Shown here in pieces: positions 53,001 through 61,959 of a DNA stretch of 64,000 bases. Positions within the stretch are counted from its first letter, which is position 1, and the number at the start of each line of letters is the position of its first letter. Source of the stretch: Glandiceps talaboti. Taxonomy: Eukaryota > Hemichordata > Enteropneusta > Spengelidae. The position numbers and the translations under genes were made by a program. The stretch lies in NCBI RefSeq assembly GCF_964340395.1, contig NC_135565.1, forward strand, positions 23,242,929-23,306,928, given 5' to 3'. Below the pieces are notes generated by a model that searched no databases, was not told where the DNA came from, and saw nothing but the letters and a program-made list of their open reading frames with translations.

Positions 53001-56000
53001 TTCCCCTATTATCATATATTTTGTATATATTGTATTCGTAGTGATATCATAGTTGTATTGGTGTAAATTCACCCTATTCCCCTATTATCATATATTTTGT
53101 ATATATCGTATTCGTAGTGATATCATAGTTGTATTGGTATAAATTCACCCTATTCCCCTATTATCATATATTTTGTATATATCGTATTAGTAGTGATATC
53201 ATAGTTGTATTGGTATAAATTCACCCTATTCCCCTGTTATCATATATCTGCCAGGGGATATCATCCCAGTGTTAATGTAGATGTGAATTGGCACAAAATA
53301 ACTTAATTAATAAATTCCTTTTCATATCCATGAGAGTGACTAGATTAATATGACAGAACACTTGTAGTAATCTTATCCAGGAAATCACACATTAATTTTC
53401 GGAAAACTAATTCCATAAACAATTATCTGCTTCCACATCAGGTAAATTTTGAAATTGTTCTTCCATTGTTGCTTAGCAACAGGACAATCAGGTTTAACTT
53501 TCAGATCATACACAAAGTCCCACAGATTAATTTTACAAAATTACAATGTCTCTTACAATAGGTGTATGACTTCATCAATTGCTATTTATTATTGCTATTT
53601 TCAGTCAGCATAATCACAAAAAACATTAATTCATGAAATTTGCATTTAATAAATTAATGAAACAATAAACCTCTCTGAAATATCACTTCTCATATTCTTC
53701 ATCTGTAGTTGCTAAGCAACCTAATAATCAAATTTTACTTTGAAAGCATAGTATGAAATTATGTAAACTTTGTTTGCTTAGCAACGGAGTACTTACTTAA
53801 TCAAACATTATTTTAACATCTAACAAATCAGTATACATTTCTGAAAGAACACTCCAAAAATTTGAAATCAAATATAGTTCATTTGTCCATAGTTGCTTAG
53901 CAACATATTAGTCAAATTTCATTTTTTTTCAAAAAAAAAAATAGGAAATCCCATAAAATTTGAAATTATATCTTGATATTCATTCATCCATGGTTGCTTA
54001 GCAACATATTAGTCAATTTTATTTTCAAAACCAAGTAGGAAATCATGCAAATCACTTTTTGAATATTAAATTATGATATAATAAAACCATGTTCATATAT
54101 AGAACTTGGTATGTAATTTCAGATATTCAAAATCATGACTCACAATTAAATTTCATTTTTCCTATCCATAAGTTTAATTCATACTACTGGTTTCATTGTA
54201 CGTATGTGAGGTGACCTCAATTCACAAGTTCTTCTCAGTGTAAACAGCTTTATAAAACAGAATCTACTTATAGCAAATTAATGACTACATTTTTAATGCG
54301 TGCATTCAACCAATCATCGCATCATTATGACTACATTTTTAATGCGTGCATTCAACCAATCATCGCATCATTATGACTACATTTTTAATGCGTGCATTCA
54401 ACCAATCATCGCATCATTATGACTACATTTTTAATGCGTGCATTCAACCAATCATCGCATCATTATGACTGCATTTTTAATACATGCATTCAACCAATCA
54501 TCGCATCATTATGACTGCATTTTTAATACGTGCATTCAACCAATCATTGCATCATTATGACGTCAACACATTATATACCCTCAGCCATCCTTCAGTTATT
54601 CATTATCTTACAAATCAAAAGAGAATATGTGAATTTTGAGAACGATGACAATATATATAAACGATTTAACTTCATTTTTTGATAGTTATAAGTTTAAGTT
54701 TTTGTTCGTGACATCAATGCATACCTTGAGCAATCTTTCATAATTCACCATGGTAACCTTATAACTCATAAGCCAAATGAGAATTTTAAACATTTTGATA
54801 TTTATTGTTTATATGTATGGATAATTTTATTGCATGTTGTGATTTTGATAAATCATTTTGTGACATCAATATAATAAACCTTTAGCTACTTTTTCTGACT
54901 CATCTTTATAGGTAAAAAATCAAACACAGAAAATTGAAAATTTTTGTGATTTCATAAATTAAAAATGTTATTCATGACATTACATACCTTGAGCTATCTT
55001 TCTTTATCTTATAAATCAAACAGAGAAAATATAAATTTTGAAAAATGTTGAAAATTTATTGATATAGCTATAATCATATCAGTTACTAACTATATTTGGT
55101 AATCTTAATAAAATAATAGTTTTGTTCAACACATTGTGTAACTTTTAGAATTCATTTTCTTTATATATCAAAAGAAAATTTGAATTTTGAAAATTTATTG
55201 TTATAATTACATTTTTAGTAATTTTATTGTATGAGGTAATTTTAATAACTCAAGATCTTAATTTTAAGACAATGTCATATCTTAATCCATAATCTTACAA
55301 AATTGTTATGAATAATGTGACTATATTTGTGATTTTAATAAATTAAGGTTTTTGTTGATGACATCAAATATCTTCTGGTATACTTGTATTATACAAAATT
55401 TATCAATCAAAAAATGAAAAATTTGACAATTTGGGAAATTTCATTACATTTTTAAAAATATTTTGTTGCATGAAATGTCATGTTTTCATTCATAACATCA
55501 TCATTCAATCAGCCTACATAATTTATCTAACAATCTCCAAAACAGAAAAACATGTACCGTTTCCATGGAAAATGTACAATAGTACATCAGCAATTCAGAC
55601 AGCTTCTGTATTCTTTGTAAACATAATGTATAGTTCCCATGGTAGATATACCAATGTACATTCTGTATTCATGTTTTTCACCTCTAATTAATTTAAATAT
55701 GTATTTCATCCTATACATCAACTTTCTTATCATCTCCAAAAACCTAACATGAATATATCGATGTGATTTGATTGATGTGATGTGACTTACGTCTATTCAC
55801 ATCTCCATATGACCTGTCACTTACGTCTATTCACATCTCTCATATGACCTATCACCTACGTCTATTTACATCTCCCATATGACCTGTCACTTATGTCTAT
55901 TCACATCTCCATATGACCTGTCACCTACGTCTATTCACATCTCCCATATCACCTGTCACTTATGTCTATTCACATCTCCCATAAGACCTGTCACTTATGT

Positions 56001-59000
56001 CTATTCACATCTCCATATGACCTGTCACCTACGTCTATTCACATCTCCCATATCACCTGTCACTTATGTCTATTCACATCTCCATATGACCTGTCACCTA
56101 CGTCTATTCACATCTCCCATATGACCTGTCACTTATGTCTATTCACATCTCCATATGACCTGTCACCTACGTCTATTCACATCTCCCATATCACCTGTCA
56201 CTTATGTCTATTCACATCTCCATATGACCTGTCACCTACGTCTATTCACATCTCCATATGACCTGTCACCTACGTCTATTCACATCTACCATATGACCTA
56301 TCACTTACGTCTATTCACATCTCCATATCACCTGTCACCTACGTCTATTCACATCTCCCATATGACCTGTCACTTATGTCTATTCACATCTCCATATGAC
56401 CTGTCACCTACGTCTATTCACATCTCCCATATGACCTGTCAGTGTCACCTACGTCTATTCACATCTCCCATATGACCTGTCACTTGCATCTATTCACATC
56501 TCCCATATGACCTGTCAGTGTCACCTACGTCTATTCACATCTCTCATATTATTTGTCACCTACGTCCATTCATCTCTCAGTTTAATTTATACTTAATAGA
56601 TAATGAAACATTTTAATCAAAATGGAAATTTCCACTTCAATACATTCTAATATTTCTGTTAAGTTCATTTCATTACTTGGAATTGATGGTATTGGTGTGG
56701 ATTTCCAAACCACTAATGACACACAAAATATTGCATAACGGGTTAAATGATAAAAAGTATGTAAGTAAGAGATACAAAACAGTAAATGTTTGTGGGTGAC
56801 AGTCACATGCACAATTTGCCACTGACACACACAATTTCTAGTGACCACCAAAAAAATTGTTTTTCCCTATCTCTTAGTCTTACTAGGTATTGACTCACAA
56901 GAAATCCAGTTTTTCTCATATTTGACACACAACAACAAAATGTGGCTATCAGTAGCAGGCTGATTGCACTGTTTCCATGGTAACAATGTATTATGATTGG
57001 TTGTGGAAAGGTTTTCAAAATGACCAAATCCATACAAAACTGGGTGTCTTCAAGACAAATAATCAAAATATATCTTTTGGGTGTCATACGGCAGATGGAC
57101 TGATTCCTGTTTATTTTGCAAACTCAAGAAAATGTGTTGTTGGGTTTTAGATCATCAGGTACTACAAGTTGCTCCCCAACGTATAATTCAGTGAAATATT
57201 TGGGAAATATAAATGTAAGATTAATTTCTGTCTTTGGATTCTAAAAATCAAAAACAGCAAAATATATACAACATATATGATGGCTATGAATGAAACACCT
57301 TTTTCAGGCTGTTGGGTATTTAAAAGTATTTCACGACATGATAAAAATATTCCCCAAGCATTCATTCACCATCTCTATCTAACATGAGGTTACCAAGGGA
57401 TTTGTCACAAAAGAAGAAAATTTCTATGGTAAAATCCCTCAAGAAGCATACTATCTTTCATTGAGAAATACCGCACATCGCCACAAAGCACAATATCTCC
57501 ATACTCTTGACTATCATAGTAAACATGGTGACAAGCATTGTTATCAGCTCTTTCTCTACCCTAGAATCTAGTCCTGTGCATTTACTTTATCGGAGCTTTG
57601 GCCAGAAATAAAACATGATATTACTAATTCCTATAAATTGATATCTTCTAGGTATATGTTTAGAAACTACATATGTGTTGGCTCGTTTTTTATCTTTCTC
57701 TCCACACAGTGTATAGTCAAATGGCATTGTGTAGCACAACATTCCGTTCTTATTACTGATCACAGTAGTTTAATGCTGTTGGAGTGTTGATTTTTATGTG
57801 ATCATGTGACTTACGTTCAGACTGGAGATGGCGTTTGTAAGTAAACTTATCAAAGTAACCAATTACAACCACCTGTCAGTGTGTGATAGATTACTACTGA
57901 CATGCACTGTACACCATTTCCCTAGCAGGAGATTTAGCTAGATTTTCAGTAGAATTTGTCCATGTGACTAGACACAGAGAGAGATCATAGAAAATGAACC
58001 CACCACATGTATAGTTACTAGTCTACAAGTAGTCCAAATGAGCTAGATATAGAAAATGAACCCACATGTATAGTTACTAGTCTACAAGTAGTCCAAACGA
58101 ACTACTTAAAGATAGTCATCTGTCCTTTTCTAACTACAGAATTTGAAATCCTACAAAGTGCTTGTATGTCACAGCAGTCAGCTGTGTGTGACAGTACATA
58201 TGATACTAAGATTAAATCTACCTTCCTGCTGTCAGTGTTTGCATGTACTTTGTAATCCACTATGTCTCAAATAGTGAATACTTAATTTACGTCATTTTAT
58301 TCCTAATTAGTTCCTCGGAATATTATCGCATTTTAGTCACATTTGTGGATTTTTTTAAATTTCTTTTAAACAAGCTGAGTATACACAATAAATAAACAAA
58401 CACAAAAACAAGGGGGTTTTTTGGAACATATTGCAGCTTTTTTCCACAACAACAAAATAACATTTTGATCAAAGATATTTCCTAGATGGCCTACATGTTG
58501 TTGACTGTACATAAATAAATAATCAGCTAAATCTGAAGGTAATACGTCAGCATTTTGTAAAGAAAATTAATAAGCCACAAGTCAAGTTTATACATTTTTG
58601 GGTGTAACTAACTTTTACTGTAAATTTCAATATACTAATTAATGGTATGTTACTCACTGTACTCAGCATACTTACCCACAACTTGCAATTGACTCAAACC
58701 TGGTATACTAGATACTTATATAAAAGAACTGATTACATAACTTTATATCATGTATAAAACAAATGTTTGGGGAAATCCCTTCTTACAGTGCCACAAGTAA
58801 TGTCATAAAATACATGCATTGATATTAACATTACACTAGAATAGTTTAAGCACTTCACTGGAGTAAAGAGCTTACAAACTCAGCTTGTGTCACTACCTAA
58901 CAGACTTCTTGTTCATTACAACTTGTTAACACATTACATCATTTAGACCAGGAACAATACATACTTACTAATTGCACTTATATCAACTAAAACTCTGTGA

Positions 59001-61007
59001 AAACTAATTTATATGGCCTTTCTTTCTTTTTATTTATGTTGTGTTTTGAAGGAACAAAAATTGATTGGTTGTAGTTTAAATTCTGTGCTCTAGTTAATAC
59101 TCATTTTTAGCAGTTTTATCGTACAAAGTTTTATCATACAAATTTTGATTTTGAGGTTTTTATAACATATGTAGCCGCCCCTCCCCCCCCAAAAAAAAAT
59201 AAAAAAAAATAATCAAATTTAAAAAAACAAAATTAAATAAAATTGTTGTTGTCATTGATAGTGTTACTACCCAGAAGTACTTATGACACTTCACCTAATT
59301 GTTACCATGGTTACACAAGAGATAGGCTGGTACACCTATTGACTGTTGTAAATTAATTACACTGGAGGAATGAAGTAACACACAGCTGGAAAATAACATA
59401 TTGACAGAAAATCACACCCTCAAGGCAGATATAACTGCATTTGGATAAAAACATATTTTAATTCAATCATCTCGGCATCCATAATTAACTGACTAAACAT
59501 GGTTGGAATAACAAAAGATGAAAAATCATTGTTATATTTATATATATTTATTAATAGAATGAAGTAATATGTGATTCAGAATGTAATATTTATATTTCAT
59601 CAATTCTTTCCTTGTTTTGACAAAAGCTTCCATTTTGGTATCTCAAACTCACTGCACAAATTCTTTACAGTGAGAATTTAGTTATGATTAGCCATACATG
59701 TTTATGTCACATAGGGTTACAACCAAAAACATACACAAACCTGTACACAAAAATAAATAATATTGAATATGTTTGTACTTATTATAAGTATGTAAATAAA
59801 AACAAATTTATAATGTCTCCCTTGAGACTTGTTCATGTTGGAGCCATCAAAACATATTTTACCACTTTAGCATAGCGATTATTATCTATTGTTTCCATAG
59901 TTATAAATTGCATCTATTAGTAATTTTGTTACTTTAAGCAGCAATGTCCTCCTTATCATCACATGGTTCTATGTTACTAAGATCATAGTAGCAGTTCTGA
60001 CAAAAAAAAGCCTTTTTATATAAACACCAAATGTATGTCTCTGAAATGTCAAGTCGGGTTTTAAGTCAATTGAATACAAAACGCATTCCCTGACGTGCAG
60101 CGTCTTCTAGGTTCCAGTGAGATGTCTGTTTACACTGAGCTTAGAGACACTGACATCCACCCACGTGTGTACATATATATGCAAGTTCTTGGAATTATCA
60201 TACTTTATCTAGGTACGCATTTTGAACCGTAATGTTAAAATTACCGAAATATACCTAAAGAAAGACTGGTGATCGTGAAAAGAAAATACTTTGAATGAGT
60301 ACGTGTCCACGCACACTGAACTCCCTCGGTTGACATGACGCGTGTCTACTTTGATAATATTCAGTGTGCGTATTTAAAAACAAAACACACACGTCTCAAA
60401 TTCAACACATTACAACTAGATGCAGCTGGCTGAGTCATCCCCGTTACGCATCATCTTTCAAACTACCCTGGAAACAATTACCACAGAGTAAGACAAAACA
60501 CTACTTACCACTAGTAGGATGAACTTTCCGCTCACGGCATTTTTCGCGATTGTTGTTGACTGTTGAACTTGTGACAAACTATCAGTCGCCGCAACACCAT
60601 CACCATCTTTCCGTTCGAGTGACGATCGCCGAAATAGTCTTTCAAGTGATCTGACACCTCTGGAGTTACTGTTCTGGTAATCCTCCGGGATGGTATCTGC
60701 AAGACTTGCATCGCTGAGAGCTAAATTTCCGGTAAGATATCGGTTGCTGGACAATAAAACGGGCGCACAGTCTAAAATAAAATAGGTTAAATAAATGTAA
60801 AAAATACAACGTACACAGTGAAAGCTACGTTAATATGTATATACGTTGAAATTTTTAGTTTCAACAGCCTGGAAAAATTTTAAAATATTCTTAAAAATAT
60901 TTTGAATGATGCTTAAATAACCTACCATTTTTTTGCACCAATGTCGTTAAAAACCACCCGATATTAAAGGCTAAAATAAGCCCACCGGCAGGGCCATATC
61001 GGCCCAT
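21255..61007 (-). CDS. PTPRR: PTPRR-type receptor tyrosine phosphatase (KIM-PTP), multi-exon
   Basis: Solid exons, 5' to 3': 61007-60926, 60771-60509, 31248-31138, 30674-30534, 28420-28316, 28064-27874, 27389-27300, 26964-26865, 26538-26383, 25748-25611, 23407-23294, 22509-22337, 21719-21606, 21345-21255. All neighbouring phases agree except across the gap 60509-31248, where at least one exon is missing and two (48.2 and 47.1 kb) are tentative. The order is signal peptide, polar ectodomain, SEA/RESP-like ectodomain, one membrane helix, basic juxtamembrane segment, kinase-interaction motif, and a single PTP domain. This is the PTPRR layout. KIM phosphatases bind and dephosphorylate ERK and p38 at the phosphotyrosine of the activation loop. 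PTPRR rather than PTPN5 or PTPN7 is favoured by the cleaved signal, the ectodomain and the order of segments. Residues from EVAGNK to the stop number 507. Confidence 0.93.
21940..22105. repeat. Degenerate tandem repeat in the last PTPRR introns
   Basis: The phrase 'aacagccatgccatagtgct' recurs at about 70-bp spacing, two to three copies. Confidence 0.6.
23175..23222 (-). repeat. Partial, diverged copy of the end of PTPRR exon 23294-23407
   Basis: On the plus strand 'tgtcatatttct', 'tatataa' and 'ttcttatag' occur in the same order and spacing as at 23299-23340 inside the exon. The copy sits in the intron about 70 bp past the exon end. The donor is not preserved. Confidence 0.65.
23432..23907 (+). 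mobile_element. 5'-truncated LINE 3' fragment (CR1/L2- or RTE-like)
   Basis: It encodes the reverse-transcriptase C-terminal tail: VDFKVILLVFKALNGKAP, VIPRS, GPKLWNSIP and FFRCELKTHLFK. These correspond to the well-known LINE phrases FKALNG, PKLWNSLP and FKSRLKTHLF. After the stop at 23732-23734 comes a short 3' UTR ending in an A-rich tail with 'tgtacagcgcttt' and 'aggcacttt', as in many such elements. It lies antisense to PTPRR. Its truncated end is only about 25 bp from the splice acceptor of exon 23294-23407. Confidence 0.85.
24458..24556. repeat. (GT)n microsatellite
   Basis: About 95 bp of nearly pure GT in the PTPRR intron 23408-25610. Confidence 0.97.
25800..26395 (-). repeat. ~50-bp tandem array containing an exon 3' end and splice donor
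   Basis: On the minus strand the exon ends ATGCAAATTATATACGG|GTAAGTGATAAATATATG at 26383. The same exon-plus-intron unit repeats at 50-51 bp (plus-strand landmarks 26388, 26338, 26288, 26237) and then in degenerate 47-57 bp form to about 25800. Several units keep donor-like GTAAGT, GTGAGT or GTAGGT. Confidence 0.88.
27016..27128. repeat. Two-copy ~55-bp tandem repeat
   Basis: 'ggtaccaggtcaacctaact' followed by 'tgatatcctaag' occurs at 27025 and 27081, next to the donor array. Confidence 0.9.
27130..27332 (-). repeat. 41-bp tandem array made of the KIM exon's 3' end and splice donor
   Basis: Five units at 41, 41, 41 and 44 bp spacing. On the minus strand each reads GAATTTCACTATGG, then CACCACCAAAGGAAAG, then GTGAGT or GTAAGT. 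The unit nearest the exon (27300) is the real exon end. Four of the five carry a GTRAGT donor; the third has GTAAGT, a better consensus than the authentic GTGAGT. Confidence 0.92.
27300..27389 (-). CDS. PTPRR: PTPRR kinase-interaction-motif (KIM) exon
   Basis: It encodes RRGSNASLTIDL, the D-motif by which PTPRR, PTPN5 and PTPN7 dock ERK and p38. The RRGS serine is the known PKA site whose phosphorylation blocks docking in the family. It continues to GEFHYGTPPKE, containing a Thr-Pro that corresponds to the kinase-specificity region. Phase 2 on both sides. The last 30 bases plus the donor are repeated four more times downstream in the intron (27130-27296). Confidence 0.93.
27698..27840. mobile_element. 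143-bp inverted-repeat element (MITE) with TA duplication
   Basis: CCCTGTTCAGACAT at the left end and its exact complement at the right, flanked on both sides by TA (27696-27697, 27841-27842). It lies 34 bp downstream of the donor of exon 27874-28064. TA duplication suggests a Tc1/mariner-type or related family. Confidence 0.7.
27874..28064 (-). CDS. PTPRR: PTPRR juxtamembrane exon
   Basis: The end of the membrane helix (ICYCCI) is followed by a stop-transfer basic run (KRIKRKKEEK) and a Pro- and Lys-rich linker ending TPGLLER. The last codon is split and completed by the KIM exon to give LLERRGS, as in the vertebrate enzymes. The 28065-28315 intron contains an A-rich stretch. Confidence 0.92.
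28316..28420 (-). CDS. PTPRR: PTPRR transmembrane exon
   Basis: Thirty-five codons: a short acidic stalk (EKYIVTYDDVPFWETSY) and then the membrane helix YFPYVIGAATAVFILLLAL, which continues into ICYCCI of the next exon. Phase 0 on both sides. The position matches the human helix that precedes the KIM segment. Confidence 0.92.
28485..28875. repeat. 35-bp minisatellite, about 11 copies
   Basis: The unit 'tttgttcatcttagtgttat' plus 'ctataatgaaccca' repeats at exactly 35 bp with few changes, in the intron upstream of the membrane exon. Confidence 0.95.
29948..29967. repeat. (GT)n microsatellite
   Basis: A short GT run in the intron 28421-30533. Confidence 0.85.
30128..30442. repeat. (TATG)n microsatellite, about 310 bp
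   Basis: Nearly pure TATG with a GT block at 30165-30186 and scattered TGAA variants. It ends about 90 bp from the donor of exon 30534-30674. Met-Tyr-Val-Cys open frames are artefacts. Confidence 0.97.
30534..31248 (-). CDS. PTPRR: PTPRR SEA/RESP-like ectodomain exons (two)
   Basis: Exon 31248-31138 (37 codons, EVAGNKLLND...VVPRENIFL) and exon 30674-30534 (47 codons, GNVFDMYVF...LLPGFSVENITAQ) join in phase 0. They align in order and character with human PTPRR, where a long helix after the first strand is followed by LPQQVHINRL, the strand NSIELFVSP and a second helix before the membrane. The family fold is a ferredoxin-like, SEA-related ectodomain. One N-glycosylation sequon (NIT) sits near the end, and another (NDT) in the first exon. 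Confidence 0.85.
31523..32895. repeat. 69-bp minisatellite, about 20 copies
   Basis: Unit 'attcacaaatgtgggtacag' + 'cacaatgtaggttactgttc' + 'attggctctcaatgtctc' and a variable 'ttgtagaaatt' or 'tttaagaagtg' piece. Sixty-nine is a multiple of three, so long antisense open frames (31521-32045 and 32152-32589) persist. No known protein is resembled. Confidence 0.96.
33560..34600. repeat. Higher-order tandem repeat, 211-bp period of ~70-bp subunits
   Basis: Three subunit types share 'tttgcaattttggcata' and differ in what follows. The order recurs at 211 bp (landmarks 33784, 33995, 34206). The last copies lose this order. Confidence 0.92.
34651..35510. repeat. 30-bp minisatellite, about 29 copies
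   Basis: The unit 'taccaaacagctagtactag' + 'tagaccttgg' repeats at exactly 30 bp. Most changes are C/T at two sites. The (VPRSTSTSCL)n open frame on the minus strand is an artefact of the period. Confidence 0.97.
35700..36115 (+). mobile_element. Dispersed repeat family A, copy 1 (with internal hairpin)
   Basis: It resembles the reverse complement of 44145-44535: shared phrases include 'ttttacagaaattt', 'atatgtaataat', 'cagaac', 'gtgttttctgct' and 'ctgtcatattat'. Bases 35937-36091 fold back on themselves with ends TGTGAGTTCT and AGAACTCACA. No coding capacity; probably a non-autonomous DNA element. Confidence 0.65.
40735..41069 (+). mobile_element. Dispersed repeat family B, copy 1
   Basis: It starts TAGTCTAGTTACTATACATG and ends with the near-complement (CATATATATAACTAGACTA). 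The interior 'tagctaaatctcctgct', 'acagtgcatgtcagtagtaa' and 'ctccagtctgaa' recurs inverted at 57780-57970. Confidence 0.65.
42440..42945. repeat. ~25-bp minisatellite, about 20 copies
   Basis: The unit 'catctgaacagtaactaca' + 'ttgta' is variable in length by one to four bases. Confidence 0.93.
43226..43362. repeat. 45-bp tandem repeat, three copies
   Basis: 'tttagatttattataccgta' begins at 43226, 43271 and 43316. Confidence 0.93.
44145..44535 (-). mobile_element. Dispersed repeat family A, copy 2
   Basis: Inverted relative to 35700-36115, with the same order of blocks and perhaps 70 percent identity by eye. Confidence 0.6.
44600..46400. promoter_or_regulatory. CpG-containing patch, possible internal promoter
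   Basis: CG dinucleotides are clearly more frequent here than in the surrounding introns. An NRF1-like ACGCATGCGCA lies at 46244-46254. A minus-strand open frame (about 46120-46025, MPKTKLGKRRSKLRYE) follows it, but I do not recognise it. Vertebrate PTPRR uses internal promoters to make shorter isoforms, so one is plausible here. The rest of the patch shows no gene. Confidence 0.35.
47070..47141 (-). CDS. Tentative PTPRR ectodomain exon
   Basis: Seventy-two bp, open in one frame (VGIVHSTKVIGAPSQLVTSE), with acceptor GGTTACAG and a strong donor TTG|GTAAGT. Its entry phase (2) matches the exit of 48196-48311. Its exit phase (2) does not match the entry of 31248 (0), so another exon must intervene if this one is real. 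Confidence 0.3.
47485..47785. repeat. ~31-33-bp minisatellite, about 9 copies
   Basis: The core 'gaatgaatgacatgatctac' is followed by a variable 'tatagtattac' or 'tattaatattac'. Confidence 0.92.
48196..48311 (-). CDS. Tentative PTPRR ectodomain exon
   Basis: An open frame reads DSVKLEIPVMNVVTMNV and ends AGAAT|GTATGT, a good donor in phase 2. Two acceptors are possible: CATACAG|TGT at 48311 (phase 0, which would fit exon 2 directly) or TTATAG|AC at 48289 (phase 1). The hydrophobic strand vaguely recalls the PTPRR ectodomain segment before its SEA-like fold. No transcript evidence is available. Confidence 0.35.
49948..50115. repeat. (CA)n microsatellite with a duplicated spacer
   Basis: CA blocks are separated by 'actatacagtgtac' twice. 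Confidence 0.95.
51421..52255. repeat. 52-bp minisatellite, about 16 copies
   Basis: The unit 'gagctaaccactcagtcacc' + 'gataacccagactgcagtgg' + 'taacaggcatat'. Variants with 'cacccacc' cluster at the right end. Confidence 0.96.
52860..53245. repeat. 76-bp tandem repeat, about 5 copies
   Basis: 'atcatatattttgtatatat' + 'cgtattcgtagtgatatcat' and so on repeat at 76 bp with very few changes. Confidence 0.95.
53468..54005. promoter_or_regulatory. Cluster of five RFX/X-box-like palindromes
   Basis: GTTGCTTAGCAAC or GTTGCTAAGCAAC occurs at 53468-53480, 53708-53720, 53892-53904 and 53993-54005, with a one-base variant (TTTGCTTAGCAAC) at 53773-53785. These match the palindromic X-box bound by RFX factors. 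The surrounding sequence ('aacatattagtcaaattt') is a degenerate repeat, so the sites may have spread with it. Confidence 0.55.
54283..54560. repeat. 46-bp tandem repeat, six copies
   Basis: The unit 'gactacatttttaatgcgtg' + 'cattcaaccaatcatcgcat' + 'cattat'. The last two copies are diverging. Confidence 0.95.
54590..55420. repeat. Degenerate ~150-bp tandem repeats, AT-rich
   Basis: 'cataccttgagc', 'cttataaatcaaa' and 'gaaaat..gaattttga' recur in order at about 150-170 bp. No gene is seen. Confidence 0.55.
55785..56578. repeat. 34/35-bp minisatellite, about 23 copies
   Basis: The unit 'cacctacgtctattcacatc' + 'tcccatatgacctgt'. Units of 34 and 35 bp alternate, making a 69-bp dimer that keeps open frames alive (55879-56475); these are artefacts. 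Confidence 0.95.
57780..58095 (-). mobile_element. Dispersed repeat family B, copy 2
   Basis: It shares with 40735-41069, on the opposite strand, the blocks 'agcaggagatttagcta' and 'ttactactgacatgcactgt'. Its outer part (58003-58090) holds a two-copy duplication of 'atgtatagttactagtctac'. Confidence 0.6.
58100..60457. other. PTPRR intron, no gene seen
   Basis: AT-rich sequence with a C/A homopolymer patch near 59177-59230. No exon recognised. Confidence 0.5.
60509..60771 (-). CDS. PTPRR: PTPRR exon 2: polar N-terminal ectodomain
   Basis: The acceptor TTTTAG|AC and the phase-1 join give Asp-Cys-Ala-Pro after the signal, then 86 further residues rich in Ser, Asp and Arg (RSLERLFRRSSLERK) ending in GKFILLV. 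The donor GTG|GTAAGT is phase 0. I do not see a direct match to human PTPRR here, where the ectodomain is poorly conserved; membership rests on position, phase and the signal exon. The run of Arg residues could be a proprotein-convertase site. Confidence 0.75.
60926..61007 (-). CDS. PTPRR: PTPRR exon 1: start codon and signal peptide
   Basis: Twenty-seven codons from the ATG at 61007. A short N-terminus with Arg3 is followed by a hydrophobic run (GGLILAFNIGWFLTTLV) typical of a secretion signal. The donor is G|GTAGGT, phase 1, and it joins in frame to 60771. Confidence 0.85.
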
Positions 61008-61330
61008 CGTTACTGAAATTTAGCCGCACCAATACAGTTGGCAATCTTCATTACGCGCATGCGCCATAATAGCTCGACACGTGACTATATCCTTTATATG
61101 AATCCGCATATTTAGAAAATAGTCCTCTCTTAATATTCGAAATATGCAAATATTAGAAGTTTTTTTCGGCATAATATTAACCACATATAGTATTCACAGA
61201 CTGATTTTGACATTGGAGTCAAGATTAATCATACGGACCTAATACAAACACGAATGTTCAATAGTTGCGGAGGAATATCCAATCGATTTTTCCAGTGTCA
61301 CTTTTCCGGATGTGATGACGTCAGCTATTA
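61008..61330 (-). promoter_or_regulatory. PTPRR promoter region
   Basis: Upstream of the PTPRR ATG are an NRF1 site (GCGCATGCGC, 61055-61064), an E-box (CACGTG, 61078-61083), and further out a CCGGA next to a full CRE (TGACGTCA, 61316-61323). These are common in CpG-type promoters. The CRE group could also serve a divergent plus-strand transcript, which I could not identify. Confidence 0.5.
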
Positions 61331-61701
61331 TTTACAAATATGTTTCAGTCGATATTATTGACGTTTCTCTTACAAATCAAGAAATGTATTGAATGCTTCC
61401 CAGCATATGTAATGCAACGACGATGGCGTGATAATGACAGTGTCTTCTCCCAAGCCGCCATTTATTGTTTGATTAGTTCGACCGATGCACGACATGACTG
61501 ATGAAGACAGGCTACTCATGAATGAAATGCCAATAAAATCAACCAACCAATGTGATGCTATGCGTTGTCGGCTTGTCATATACAATACAATTATTACTGT
61601 ACTAGCCACGTATTAACATGCGATACAGCGATCTTTCACACGAAATGTTGGAGCTTTTTAATGATTTCTTTTTTCTGAATCTATATATTGACACACGCCA
61701 T

Positions 61702-61946
61702 AGTCACTTGTGAGCTAATTCTATTCAAGAATGGTCATATGGTGACAAAATAATGGCATTATTTAATAATGATATGTATTTACGAATACTCAAAAAATAC
61801 CGTCACCGGTGTTTGCATTTAAAACGTTTTTAGGTGCAAACACCGGTAACAGTGTGTTTTTTAGTATTCGCAAATACCTAATATAACGCCATTATTTTGT
61901 ATCATAGCCATCCTTGAATACTGAGAATATTAACACACAAGTGACT
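61702..61946. mobile_element. 245-bp foldback element
   Basis: Two arms of about 120 bp are inverted copies: AGTCACTTGTG at the left end and CACAAGTGACT at the right, with 'acaaaataatggc', 'cgaatact' and 'accggtgtttgca' mirrored in between. It has no coding capacity. Confidence 0.75.
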
Positions 61947-61959
61947 GAACACGCTTTAC

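Noticed and set aside
55879-56475. Repeat proteins over the 34/35-bp array
   Set aside because: The alternating 34/35 unit lengths sum to 69 bp, which keeps frames open by chance.
61370-61609. 79-codon minus-strand frame upstream of PTPRR
   Set aside because: Composition is unremarkable, there is no family match, and it overlaps promoter-like motifs.
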